A stretch of DNA of 64,000 nt from Pseudanabaena sp. FACHB-2040 (lineage in GTDB: Bacteria > Cyanobacteriota > Cyanobacteriia > Phormidesmidales > Phormidesmidaceae): the NCBI RefSeq assembly GCF_014696715.1, contig NZ_JACJQO010000013.1, positions 124,001 through 188,000 on the forward strand. Direction: 5' to 3'. Shown in pieces: positions 56,561-64,000 of the stretch (position 1 is its first letter; the number at the start of each line of letters is the position of its first letter). The position numbers and the translations under genes are program-made. Below the pieces are notes generated by a model. That model saw only the letters and a program-made list of their open reading frames with translations. It had not been told where the DNA came from and did no database searches.

Positions 56561-56800
56561 GTCTTTTAAAAATTTAAAAGGTAGTAGTAGTAATAGGGGC
56601 TGTGGAATCTGTGGAAAAGACCGGGATCGGTTGGTACTAAGCCATTTTTTCTTAGGTCCTGCTGTGGATAACTTGTGGAAAAGAAAATAACTATTCCACA
56701 GGCCTCAGAAAGGCTGATGCTGTCTCCACAATTCCTATTCACTTCTCCCCAATCTTAGACCTCCTTTTCCACAGCTTTCCCTTGGTTTTCCACAGCTTTA
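56561..56800. other. Origin of chromosome replication (oriC)
   Basis: The dnaA-dnaN spacer holds a cluster of DnaA boxes. Plus-strand TGTGGAAAA is at 56610-56618 and 56674-56682 and TGTGGATAA at 56663-56671. Minus-strand boxes read TTTTCCACA on the plus strand at 56765-56773 and 56786-56794. Weaker copies lie at 56601-56609, 56692-56700 and 56722-56730. An AT-rich stretch (56561-56580) and five TAG/TAA triplets (56582-56596) followed by GGGGC lie at the dnaN-proximal end. The box consensus TTTTCCACA is the one used in cyanobacteria. Confidence 0.9.
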
Positions 56801-56878
56801 GAAAGGCGTCTTAAGGAAAATTTAATATTTTGGCAATCTCTCTCAACTCTATTGAGGCTGAGCAGATGCGAATAAACC

Positions 56879-56909
56879 AAAAAAGACCGGCCTAGAACCG
56901 GTCTTTTTT
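56879..56909. terminator. Intrinsic terminator behind dnaA
   Basis: AAAAAAGACCGG (56879-56890) and CCGGTCTTTTTT (56898-56909) form a perfect 12-bp stem with a 7-nt loop and T/A runs on both sides, about 34 nt after the dnaA stop. It isolates the origin from dnaA transcription and can act in both directions. Confidence 0.9.
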
Positions 56910-56942
56910 TCTCTGTCAGTTTCGAGGGAGGGGGCCCCAGCG

Positions 56943-58340
56943 CTAGCGAGGCTGATTGGATAGGTTAATGCGATCGCTAATCTGCCGAATGGTCTGAGCC
57001 AGGCTAATATCTCGCTTGATCACCTGGGCGATTTTGTCACAGCTATACATCACGGTTGTATGGTCTTTGCCGCCAAACTCTTCACCAATTTTGGGCAAGC
57101 TCAGATCGGTAAGCTGGCGCATCAAATACATGCCAACCTGACGAGCTAAACTGATCTCCCGCCGCCGGGAACTGCTTTTTAGATCTTCAACAGAAATGCT
57201 GAACGCCTCTGAAACAGCCCCAATCACTGAGCTGGGCGAAGCATCAAATTTCTCCGCTGGGGGATTGAGGACTGGCATTAGGTTCTCTACGGTCATGGGT
57301 AGACCAGAGATAGAGGTGTAGGCAATAGAGCGAATCAGCGCCCCCTCCAATTCCCGAATATTGGTGGTGTAGACCGAAGCAATGTATTCAATGGCTTCGC
57401 GGGGAATGCGCACATTCTCGTATTCCGCTTTCTTTTGAAGAATGGCCATGCGAGTTTCAAAGTCAGGCGACTGAATATCAGCAATTAGGCCCATCGAAAA
57501 GCGAGAGCACAGCCGTTCCTGCAGGCGAGGGATTTGCTTAGGAGGTCGATCAGACGCCAGCACAATCTGTTTACCGGCCTCGTGAAGCGTATTGAAGGTG
57601 TGGAAAAACTCCTCTTGAGTGTATTCCTTGCCTTCAATGAACTGAATGTCGTCTACCAGCAGCACATCGACTTCCCGGTAGTGCTCCCGGAAAGTCTGCA
57701 TACTGTCTTTGCGGATAGCAGTGATGAGATCGTTCGTGAATTGCTCGGTAGAGACATAAGACACTCGAGCGCAATCATCAATTTCTAGTCGATAGTGTCC
57801 AATGGCCTGCATCAGGTGGGTTTTGCCCAACCCGACCCCGCCACAGAGAAAGAGGGGATTAAATTCGCGGCCCGGCGATTCGGCTACAGCCAGGGAAGCA
57901 GCATGGGCCATGCGGTTATTTGAGCCCACCACAAACCGGGAAAAAACGGCTTTGGGATTGAGTTCGTTGTAGCGGCGATGCAGCTGCTTGGGGGGAGAGG
58001 TATCGCTCTGGCGCGGTAGCGAGGCCGGGCTGGGCCAGGTGACGTCAATGGCAGCAGCGGATCCAGCGCCGTCGCTGCTATCGCTGGCATCGCTGCCAAC
58101 GATGACCTGAATGGTGATGGTTTGTCCTAAAATCTCGTTGACGACATTGGCAATCGTGTCAACATAGTGCTTCTGCAACCAGTTGCGGGCGAAGGGGTTG
58201 GGCGTAGAAATGACTAGCTCGTGCTCGTTGAGGGATTGAGCCCGAGCGGGCTTGATCCAGGTTTCAAAGGTTGGGCGGCTGAGCTGTGTCTGTAATCGGT
58301 CAAGTACCTCTTTCCAGAGCTCATCCAAAGCCTTCTCCAC
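56943..58340 (-). CDS. dnaA: Chromosomal replication initiator DnaA
   Basis: Protein of 465 residues. Domain I ([22 protein letters not shown]), a short linker, AAA+ domain III with Walker [13 protein letters not shown] and Walker [10 protein letters not shown], and domain IV with the DnaA-box-binding signature GGKDHTTV near the C-terminus. I chose the GTG at 58340, which follows GGAGG at 6 nt; the upstream ATG at 58370 has no such site. Upstream (58341-58886) lie only the leader and promoter regions. Confidence 0.97.
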   Translation of the reverse strand: MEKALDELWKEVLDRLQTQLSRPTFETWIKPARAQSLNEHELVISTPNPFARNWLQKHYVDTIANVVNEILGQTITIQVIVGSDASDSSDGAGSAAAIDVTWPSPASLPRQSDTSPPKQLHRRYNELNPKAVFSRFVVGSNNRMAHAASLAVAESPGREFNPLFLCGGVGLGKTHLMQAIGHYRLEIDDCARVSYVSTEQFTNDLITAIRKDSMQTFREHYREVDVLLVDDIQFIEGKEYTQEEFFHTFNTLHEAGKQIVLASDRPPKQIPRLQERLCSRFSMGLIADIQSPDFETRMAILQKKAEYENVRIPREAIEYIASVYTTNIRELEGALIRSIAYTSISGLPMTVENLMPVLNPPAEKFDASPSSVIGAVSEAFSISVEDLKSSSRRREISLARQVGMYLMRQLTDLSLPKIGEEFGGKDHTTVMYSCDKIAQVIKRDISLAQTIRQISDRINLSNQPR

Positions 58341-58886
58341 AGCAAACCTCCGAAATGAGTAGCCCCACAATCCCGCTTTGCGCCCTTAGCTAAATCCCGA
58401 CAGAGGACTGGCGCTAATATTAGTCTCCAGAATGCCCCGGACTTACTAGAGTACTAGATATACCTCTGGAGATCAGGGATTGATACCGTATGTAGCGTAT
58501 AACAACTGTGTTTCTCCCAATCCAGAGGGTCAGTGATCTTGTTCTGTTCCGGTAGCTCGCTTAGGGTAACGCTCTAGCCGACTCTGCCATAGCGCAAGCT
58601 GTCAGCACATCCGCCAAGATGTTGCTTCTGCGACAGCTCCAATGAGCTGGAACTCCCTTAGTCATCTTAAGGTCAGGGAGACAGAAAGGGAAATGTCTCG
58701 TGAGGTGGATGGACAGTCTTAGCGAAGCTGCCCACCTACGGCTGTGTAAGGGATTCAGTGTTTTGATGGGACATTTTCAGGGTAAGTAGAGAGTCCCTTC
58801 GATCCTGAGAGATCTCGCTACAGTTTCCTGACATATCTTGATATTTGTCTTGAGTTTGATGTGCAGTTGGAGGAAGGAGCTGAAAG
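58341..58886. other. Divergent spacer between dnaA and htrA
   Basis: 546 bp separating dnaA (minus) from the HtrA gene (plus), so both promoters lie here. I see a 6-bp hairpin CAGCTC-CAAT-GAGCTG near 58634 and no coding frame. No DnaA box of good quality lies here, so autoregulation from this side is not evident. Confidence 0.45.
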
Positions 58887-60113
58887 ATGTCACACTGCGA
58901 TCGCACCCTATCCCGTTCCCGTTCTGCGATGCCGAGAAGGCACCGCTGGCGGCAGCTGATGACCGGCGCAATGTTAGCGTTGGCCAGTACTGGGGCTGTC
59001 GTAGCGGCTCAGCCCACGCCTGCTAGAGCAAGCCTAGAAGCCCCCATTCTGCTGAGCCAAGGTACTGGGCGGCTGCTAACGGGTCAAGGGACTAATTTTA
59101 TTGCTGATGCCGTTGAGCGGGTTGGGCCTGCGGTGGTGCGAATTGATGCCGCCCGCACCGTGGTACGGCAAACCCCCAACATTTTCAACGACCCCTTCTT
59201 TCGAGAATTTTTTGGCGACTTTGGTATGGCCGGGCCGCCCTCCACACGGGTTGAGCGGGGCACCGGCTCGGGCTTTATCATCAGCGGCAGTGGCACCATT
59301 TTGACCAATGCCCACGTGGTACAGGGAGCCGATCAGGTCATCGTCACCCTACGCGATGGCCGCGAGTTTCGCGGTGAGGTCGTAGGCGAGGATCCAGTGA
59401 CCGATGTGGCCGTCATCCGAGTCGAGGCAACTGGCCTGCCAACGGTTTCCCTGGGCAACTCCGAAACCCTGAGACCAGGGGAATGGGCGATCGCAATTGG
59501 CAACCCACTCGGCCTAGACAATACTGTTACCGCAGGCATTATCAGCGCTACGGGGCGCAGCAGCGCCCAGATTCGGGTGCCCGACAAGCGAGTTAACTTC
59601 ATTCAGACCGATGCTGCCATCAACCCCGGCAACTCCGGTGGTCCTCTGCTCAATGAGCGCGGCGAAGTGATCGGCATGAACACGGCCATCATTGGCGGAG
59701 CCCAAGGTTTAGGATTTGCCATTCCCATCGAAACCGCCCGCCAGATTGCCGATGAGCTGATTGCCAAAGGCTATGCAGAGCATCCTTACCTCGGTCTGCA
59801 AATGCGTACCCTAACGCCAGAACTCAGAAACATTTTGAACAGCGATCGCCGCAGCAACATTCGGGTGCAGGCCAGCCAGGGTGTTGTTGTGCTGGGGATT
59901 TTGCCCAACTCTCCCGCCACTAGAGCTGGAATCCGGCCTGGAGACGTGATCCAGCAATTGGGTGGGCGCGCTGTCACCACGGCCGAAGCCGTGCAGCAGA
60001 TTGTGCAAGAGAGCACGATTGGCCAGCCCATGCCGGTGGTGGTCAACCGAGGCGGTCAGTCAGTTACCGTCAACATCAGCCCCGCCTCGCTCCATGCCCA
60101 GACTCAACGCTAG
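58887..60113 (+). CDS. HtrA/Deg-family serine protease with one PDZ domain
   Basis: Protein of 408 residues. A hydrophobic N-terminal segment (about 20-46, ATLALASTGAVVAAQP-like, then an Ala-rich stop) indicates export to periplasm or lumen. The trypsin-like triad is His in TNAHVVQG, Asp in VTDVAVIRVE and Ser in NPGNSGGPLL. One PDZ domain spans about residues 300-395. This is the type of the cyanobacterial HhoA/HhoB/HtrA set, which handles damaged and misfolded proteins. The strong GGAGGAAGGAG site precedes the ATG. Confidence 0.92.
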   Translation: MSHCDRTLSRSRSAMPRRHRWRQLMTGAMLALASTGAVVAAQPTPARASLEAPILLSQGTGRLLTGQGTNFIADAVERVGPAVVRIDAARTVVRQTPNIFNDPFFREFFGDFGMAGPPSTRVERGTGSGFIISGSGTILTNAHVVQGADQVIVTLRDGREFRGEVVGEDPVTDVAVIRVEATGLPTVSLGNSETLRPGEWAIAIGNPLGLDNTVTAGIISATGRSSAQIRVPDKRVNFIQTDAAINPGNSGGPLLNERGEVIGMNTAIIGGAQGLGFAIPIETARQIADELIAKGYAEHPYLGLQMRTLTPELRNILNSDRRSNIRVQASQGVVVLGILPNSPATRAGIRPGDVIQQLGGRAVTTAEAVQQIVQESTIGQPMPVVVNRGGQSVTVNISPASLHAQTQR

Positions 60114-60142
60114 GATGGGGACAATCGCTCAGCCCAGTCGCC

Positions 60143-60691
60143 ATGTCAACCGAACGCCCGATTATCCAGCTTGGCAATCCTACCCTGAGGCAATTGGCTC
60201 AGCCCGTTGAGGCAATTGCCGATACCCAGGTGCAGCAGCTGATTGACGACCTCTTGTTGACGGTTCAGGCTGCCAACGGAGTTGGCATTGCTGCGCCTCA
60301 AGTGGCGCAATCTTTGCGATTACTGATTGTGGCTTCTCGGCCCAATCCTCGGTATCCCCAGGCCCCGGTCATGGAGCCGACTGCCTTAATCAACCCCCGG
60401 CTCATTGCTCACTCTGGGGAAACGGTTAAGGGCTGGGAGGGCTGCCTCAGCATCCCCGGCGTGCGAGGACTGGTGCCGCGCTATCGGGAGATTGAAGTCG
60501 AGTACTTAGACCGATGCGGTGCGGTGAAGCGAGTTGTCTGGACAGATTTTGTCGCCCGCATTTTTCAGCACGAATACGATCACCTGGAAGGCAAGGTCTT
60601 CTTGGATCGAGTTGAGAGCACGGCTGACCTGATGACCGAGCAGGAGTACAAGGTTAGAGTCCTGGGAGAAGGGGCTGACCTTGGGAGTTGA
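60143..60691 (+). CDS. def: Peptide deformylase
   Basis: Protein of 182 residues. It removes the formyl group from new proteins. All three motifs are present: GVGIAAPQ, EGCLSIPG (metal-binding Cys) and HEYDH (two His ligands and catalytic Glu). It lies 29 nt behind the HtrA gene on the same strand and may share its transcript. Cyanobacteria often have more than one def; this is a standard type I-like sequence. Confidence 0.95.
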   Translation: MSTERPIIQLGNPTLRQLAQPVEAIADTQVQQLIDDLLLTVQAANGVGIAAPQVAQSLRLLIVASRPNPRYPQAPVMEPTALINPRLIAHSGETVKGWEGCLSIPGVRGLVPRYREIEVEYLDRCGAVKRVVWTDFVARIFQHEYDHLEGKVFLDRVESTADLMTEQEYKVRVLGEGADLGS

Positions 60692-60765
60692 ATGCTGGTT
60701 GAGGGCTATTCTTATTGGCCGATATTGAACCCAAGGTCAATGCCACCTTTAGTTTTGGCAGGCTG

Positions 60766-62160
60766 CTACAGGTTGCCTTGCCAGGACAGGGTCTGCTCCG
60801 CTGAATTGTCTGCCAGCGACCGGACTGCTCTTAGCTCTACTTGGGCCAGGGTGCCGCTGCGAAGTGCCTGCAGGCTGATGGGCAGTCTGCCCACGTCGAC
60901 CACAAAGCGATCGCCCTCGCGGGTGACCAGTTCCTCGGGTACCCAGTCGTCGTAGCGTACGGTGTAGCGGGGGCGGCGGCTGTCACGGGGATCGTCGGTG
61001 CTGGTTCTGAGGGTGAGCCAAAACTGGGTGTTGAGGTAGGCTGATTCCTGGCCCAAATCGACTACGCTCAGCGACAAATCCCGGCCTGTCCCTTGGGAGG
61101 TGCCCCAGGCTAGCCGAGTAGCGTCACTAGCCAGCACTGCCGCTGTCACGGTAAAGGTGGTCACGTTGTCGGCTTGGAAGGGTTCTGCGGCAATCCAGAC
61201 CTCTTCTGAGAAAGCTAGTCCTAATTCTCCTGCCTCACTAATTTCTGCGGTTACACCTGTGGTGGCAAACGTCGCTATTGATCGCGGGGCCTGCCAATCA
61301 ACCTGCACCGCGCCTTCGATCCGGTCCCGGTAGGCTAAGTATTCGTCCCTAACAACCGAGCCAGGAGCCAACAGCGCGGCAGCTCCGGTTCTCACATCCC
61401 AGAGGTTTTTAGACAGCTGCACCGGTTGACTGACCAGATCTGCTAAGGGGCGCGTTAGTGAGGGCACCTCTGGTGGCAGGGGCTCAAGCTGGTTGACAAT
61501 CCGCAGCTGCCCCGGCGAGCCATCTTGGCCATTTTGGCCAAAGCTGCCGTTGCTGCCGGAGCGGCCCGGACGGCAGGAAAAGTACTCGTCGCTGCAGCTG
61601 TAGTCGGGTGTGCCCGGTGTGCCAGTGCAGGTGCGAACGGACCAGTTGTTGCGATCGCACCAACACCCCGCCACCCCTTGGCCGCCAGTGCCCCCTCGAC
61701 CTGCTCGTCCACCGCGTGCATCCACCGAAATTTGCCGCAGTGCGTTTGGGTCAGCATAGTAAACCAGGAGCGAGCCCCCCTCGCCGCCATTGCCACCTCG
61801 CCCACCACTGCCGCCGCTGCCGCCGCTGGCCGCCTCCAGGTTGTAGCGCACATCTCTAGGCTGAAAGCCACAGCTAGGCTGACCGCCGCGCTCGCCCGAC
61901 TCTCCGTCTGACCCGTCGTCGCCAGCCAAATTGAGGTTGATGGGCCTGCCGTCGGCTGTCACGGATTGACTGGTGCCTGCACGCCCATCCTGGCCATCCC
62001 TGCCGCTGCGCCCAGAGCTGCCGTTTGTGCCAAAGCTCTGAAAATCAAAAGCCCAGGCTGGCGCGGCACACCGGACCCAGTTCCCCAGCGTCCCTGCGCC
62101 CGCGCCTGCGCCTGATAGCAGAACAGTAAACAGGATCAGCCCTAAAGATCGATTCCACAT
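60766..62160 (-). CDS. Secreted collagen-like Gly-rich protein
   Basis: Protein of 464 residues. An N-terminal signal peptide (hydrophobic, ending near residue 38) is followed by Gly-X-Y-like and Gly-Gly-rich blocks (about residues 46-195: GRSGRDGQDGRAG, GGSGGSGGRGGNGGEGG, GSNGSFGQNGQDGSPG). These are interrupted by a short Cys-rich insert (CWCDRN...CTGT...CSDEYFSCRPG). A C-terminal part of about 250 residues forms a probable beta domain (SLTRPLADL... QTLSWQGNL). Glycine triplets suggest a collagen-like or extended surface structure. No family name can be given. Confidence 0.7.
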   Translation of the reverse strand: MWNRSLGLILFTVLLSGAGAGAGTLGNWVRCAAPAWAFDFQSFGTNGSSGRSGRDGQDGRAGTSQSVTADGRPINLNLAGDDGSDGESGERGGQPSCGFQPRDVRYNLEAASGGSGGSGGRGGNGGEGGSLLVYYADPNALRQISVDARGGRAGRGGTGGQGVAGCWCDRNNWSVRTCTGTPGTPDYSCSDEYFSCRPGRSGSNGSFGQNGQDGSPGQLRIVNQLEPLPPEVPSLTRPLADLVSQPVQLSKNLWDVRTGAAALLAPGSVVRDEYLAYRDRIEGAVQVDWQAPRSIATFATTGVTAEISEAGELGLAFSEEVWIAAEPFQADNVTTFTVTAAVLASDATRLAWGTSQGTGRDLSLSVVDLGQESAYLNTQFWLTLRTSTDDPRDSRRPRYTVRYDDWVPEELVTREGDRFVVDVGRLPISLQALRSGTLAQVELRAVRSLADNSAEQTLSWQGNL

Positions 62161-62415
62161 AAATTTATTAAAAGGGTTGCTTGAAAGGATTTATTGGAAG
62201 TTATCGAAAGGAGGACAGCGGGCGGGTCAGCACTCTACTGATGGGCATAAAAACAGCTCTGACATGCCCGTTGACCGGACCATTACTAGAAAAGTTGCTA
62301 AAAAATACTGTATAGAACAACGGTGAGCTAGAAAACTAGCCTATTCTGGATGCTCTGAATGCCTAGGCACCCTGTCGGACCAGTAAATTGATCAGAAATT
62401 TACCTCTGATAGGCT

Positions 62416-62796
62416 ATGAGAACGACGGGAGGATGCGGTTTGTCTGCAAGTCAAGACCCCAAAATTGTCCGCCTTAATCTGCTGGACACCGACTATGCCA
62501 AAATTGCGGCAGGTGAAGCCATTCCAGAAGATAAGAAGCGGCGTTTGGCCCCCGATCACTACAATTTTGAGAAGCTGGGCAAACAAATTGCCCGCTATCG
62601 CTATGCCGATCTCGATCAGCAGGGATTAGACGACATTCTCTGCAGCATTGGTGTGACGGCAGACCTATTTACCCTGGCAGACCTAGAAGATATCAACGAG
62701 CGTTTGCGCCGCACTGGCCAGTTTTATTTAACAGAGGGCGAGCGCCAGCAGGTGATTAATTGGTTGCAAGATGAGCTTGGGGTGGAGTTGGTTTAG
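62416..62796 (+). CDS. Conserved hypothetical soluble protein
   Basis: Protein of 126 residues (MRTTGGCGLSASQDPKIVRLNLLDTDYAKIAAGEAIPEDKKRRLAPDHYNFEKLGKQ...). Helical and acidic, no membrane span, no motif I can name. Its coherent codon use and position before the GH57 gene support a real gene. An in-frame TTG lies 24 nt inside. Confidence 0.65.
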   Translation: MRTTGGCGLSASQDPKIVRLNLLDTDYAKIAAGEAIPEDKKRRLAPDHYNFEKLGKQIARYRYADLDQQGLDDILCSIGVTADLFTLADLEDINERLRRTGQFYLTEGERQQVINWLQDELGVELV

Positions 62797-63004
62797 GTTG
62801 AAGCAAAGGGCAGAAGGCAGAAGGTAAAGGGGTTTGGGAAGGTTGGGGATAGGTTTGTGCTGAGTTCTCCCGGGTAAAACAGTTGGCGGGGTTAACGGAA
62901 ATTTATCTTGCCTATAGGCAGGTTTCAAGTGACGGCTTCGGTGCGAGACTAAGAGAAGGGCTAAACGCCCTAAGTTTTTGGATCTTGCGTCTAGGGAGAA
63001 CGTT

Positions 63005-64000
63005 ATGCCTGCAGAGGCTCTTGCGCTAGCTGATGGCATTCCTATCTTGCAAAAAGATTTGCCTGTACTGTCGGGATGGGACGCTGAAATCGATGCGGTG
63101 ATGAGCCGCAATGACGCTGTTTTTCTCCCGCGTACTAACCTCAGGCTGCAAGATATTTCGGCTGGCTTTGCGATCGCACTGCACATGCACCAGCCGACCA
63201 TTCCTGCCGGAGCCAAGGGCGAACTGATCAACCATCTGCAGTACATGTTTGAGCACCCCTATGAAGGGGACAACCACAACGCCGGTCCCTTTGCCTACTG
63301 CTATGCCCGCATTGGCGACTTCATCCCTGAGTTGGTAGAGCAGGGCTGTAACCCAAGGGTCATGCTCGACTATTCCGGCACCCTGCTGTGGGGTTTGCAG
63401 CAGATGGGGCGGCAAGATATCTTGGGCAAGCTGCGGCGGATCACCACAGAGCCAACTTACCAGCCCTATGTAGAGTGGTTGGGTACCTTTTGGGGGCATG
63501 CGGTGGTGCCTTCCACCCCCATTCCTGATCTAAAGCTTCACATCCGGGCCTGGCAGCACCAGTTTGCGGCCCTCTTCGGTCTAGAGGCATTGGCACGGGT
63601 GCGTGGGTTCTCACCGCCGGAAATGCATTTGCCCAACCATCCCGACGTGCTGTATGCCTTTATCGAGGCGCTGCAGGCGTGTGGCTACCGCTGGCTGCTG
63701 GTGCAGGAGCACACCGTCGAAGCCCTAACCGGAGAGCCGCTGAAAACGCCTCACCTGCCCCACCGCCTGGTTGCCCGCAATTCTCAAGGCGAGGTACTAG
63801 AAATGACCGCCCTGATTAAAACTCAGGGGTCAGACACAAAGCTGGTAGGCCAGATGCAGCCCTTTGCCGAAGCCAAGACCTTAAGCCAGGTTTCTCTAGG
63901 TAATGTGGCGGTGCCGCCCCTGGTCACTCAAATCAGCGACGGCGAAAACGGCGGTGTCATGATGAACGAGTTTCCCAGCGCCTTTAAGCGGGCCTGGCAT
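63005..64000 (+). CDS. Glycoside hydrolase family 57 protein (C-terminus outside window)
   Basis: The frame runs from ATG 63005 to the window end (332 residues visible) without a stop. Region I of family GH57 is visible in ALHMHQPTIPAG. RVMLDYSGTLLWGL and the PNHPDVLYAFIEALQACGYRWLLVQEHTVEAL segment follow in family order. GH57 enzymes are amylases, 4-alpha-glucanotransferases or branching enzymes; cyanobacterial members often act on glycogen, but this subtype is unassigned here. Confidence 0.85.
   Translation, partial: MPAEALALADGIPILQKDLPVLSGWDAEIDAVMSRNDAVFLPRTNLRLQDISAGFAIALHMHQPTIPAGAKGELINHLQYMFEHPYEGDNHNAGPFAYCYARIGDFIPELVEQGCNPRVMLDYSGTLLWGLQQMGRQDILGKLRRITTEPTYQPYVEWLGTFWGHAVVPSTPIPDLKLHIRAWQHQFAALFGLEALARVRGFSPPEMHLPNHPDVLYAFIEALQACGYRWLLVQEHTVEALTGEPLKTPHLPHRLVARNSQGEVLEMTALIKTQGSDTKLVGQMQPFAEAKTLSQVSLGNVAVPPLVTQISDGENGGVMMNEFPSAFKRAWH

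Overview
The window is chromosomal DNA from a cyanobacterium, most likely a Leptolyngbya/Nodosilinea/Phormidesmis-type lineage; the genus cannot be fixed from this sequence alone. The evidence is the HIP1 octamer GCGATCGC recurring throughout (for example 3730-3737 and 32189-32196) and a set of cyanobacterial genes: the pipX-pipY pair beside sepF and proC, DUF3119 and DUF3086 proteins behind a MlaE-type permease, the dnaK3-dnaJ3 chaperone pair, hemL, and a DUF3365 haem-sensor protein. Almost all of it is ordinary core genome. There is no prophage, transposase, CRISPR array or rRNA operon. The one tRNA found is tRNA-Leu(UAG).

Layout. 0-10 kb: metallopeptidase and Nudix pair, DUF2993 protein, GIY-YIG protein, a SpoIIM / membrane protein / RDD cluster, ilvC with a strong terminator, an alpha/beta hydrolase and a transaldolase-like enzyme. 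10-16 kb: DUF1622, a phytanoyl-CoA-dioxygenase-like enzyme, an 800-bp gene-free stretch, an amidase, a haem sensor and a WecG-type glycosyltransferase. 16-25 kb: an FtsE-like ATPase, hemL, an ABC ATPase, dnaJ3-dnaK3, tRNA-Leu and an MFS transporter. 25-34 kb: an active/inactive M16 peptidase pair, the mlaE-DUF3119-DUF3086-plsY envelope-lipid cluster, and proC. 34-42 kb: sepF, pipY-pipX, a chorismate-using enzyme overlapping an EcfT-like gene, der, a J-domain gene, and cysK with an Rrf2 regulator. 42-53 kb: murG, DoxX, an ABC-2 permease, leuA with a long structured leader, a glutathione S-transferase and a PhoD-like phosphatase. 53-64 kb: a CIA30 protein, a glycosyltransferase, dnaN - origin of replication - dnaA, an HtrA protease, peptide deformylase, a collagen-like secreted protein, and the start of a GH57 glycoside hydrolase.

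Most notable. (1) The 485-nt leader of leuA looks like a leucine attenuator. It has a near-consensus promoter with a 17-nt spacer (48481-48509), then a 27-codon ORF with 11 Leu codons, all CUN (48370-48453). A hairpin with a U-rich tail overlaps the end of that ORF, and a 53-nt set of interleaved inverted repeats (48280-48332) can fold two mutually exclusive ways. A second short ORF with its own Shine-Dalgarno sequence overlaps the leuA start. Ribosome-mediated leucine attenuation is not something I know to be established in cyanobacteria. (2) The dnaA-dnaN intergenic region carries a clear oriC with DnaA boxes, a GC cluster and TAG/TAA triplets in the same order as the Bacillus-type basal unwinding system, next to an AT-rich stretch.

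How the genes work together: ilvC and leuA serve branched-chain amino acid synthesis. cysK and its neighbouring Rrf2 gene form a plausible cysteine-responsive unit. pipX/pipY belong to the PII/NtcA nitrogen-carbon network. sepF, ftsE and murG serve division and wall synthesis. mlaE, plsY and the DUF proteins serve envelope lipids.
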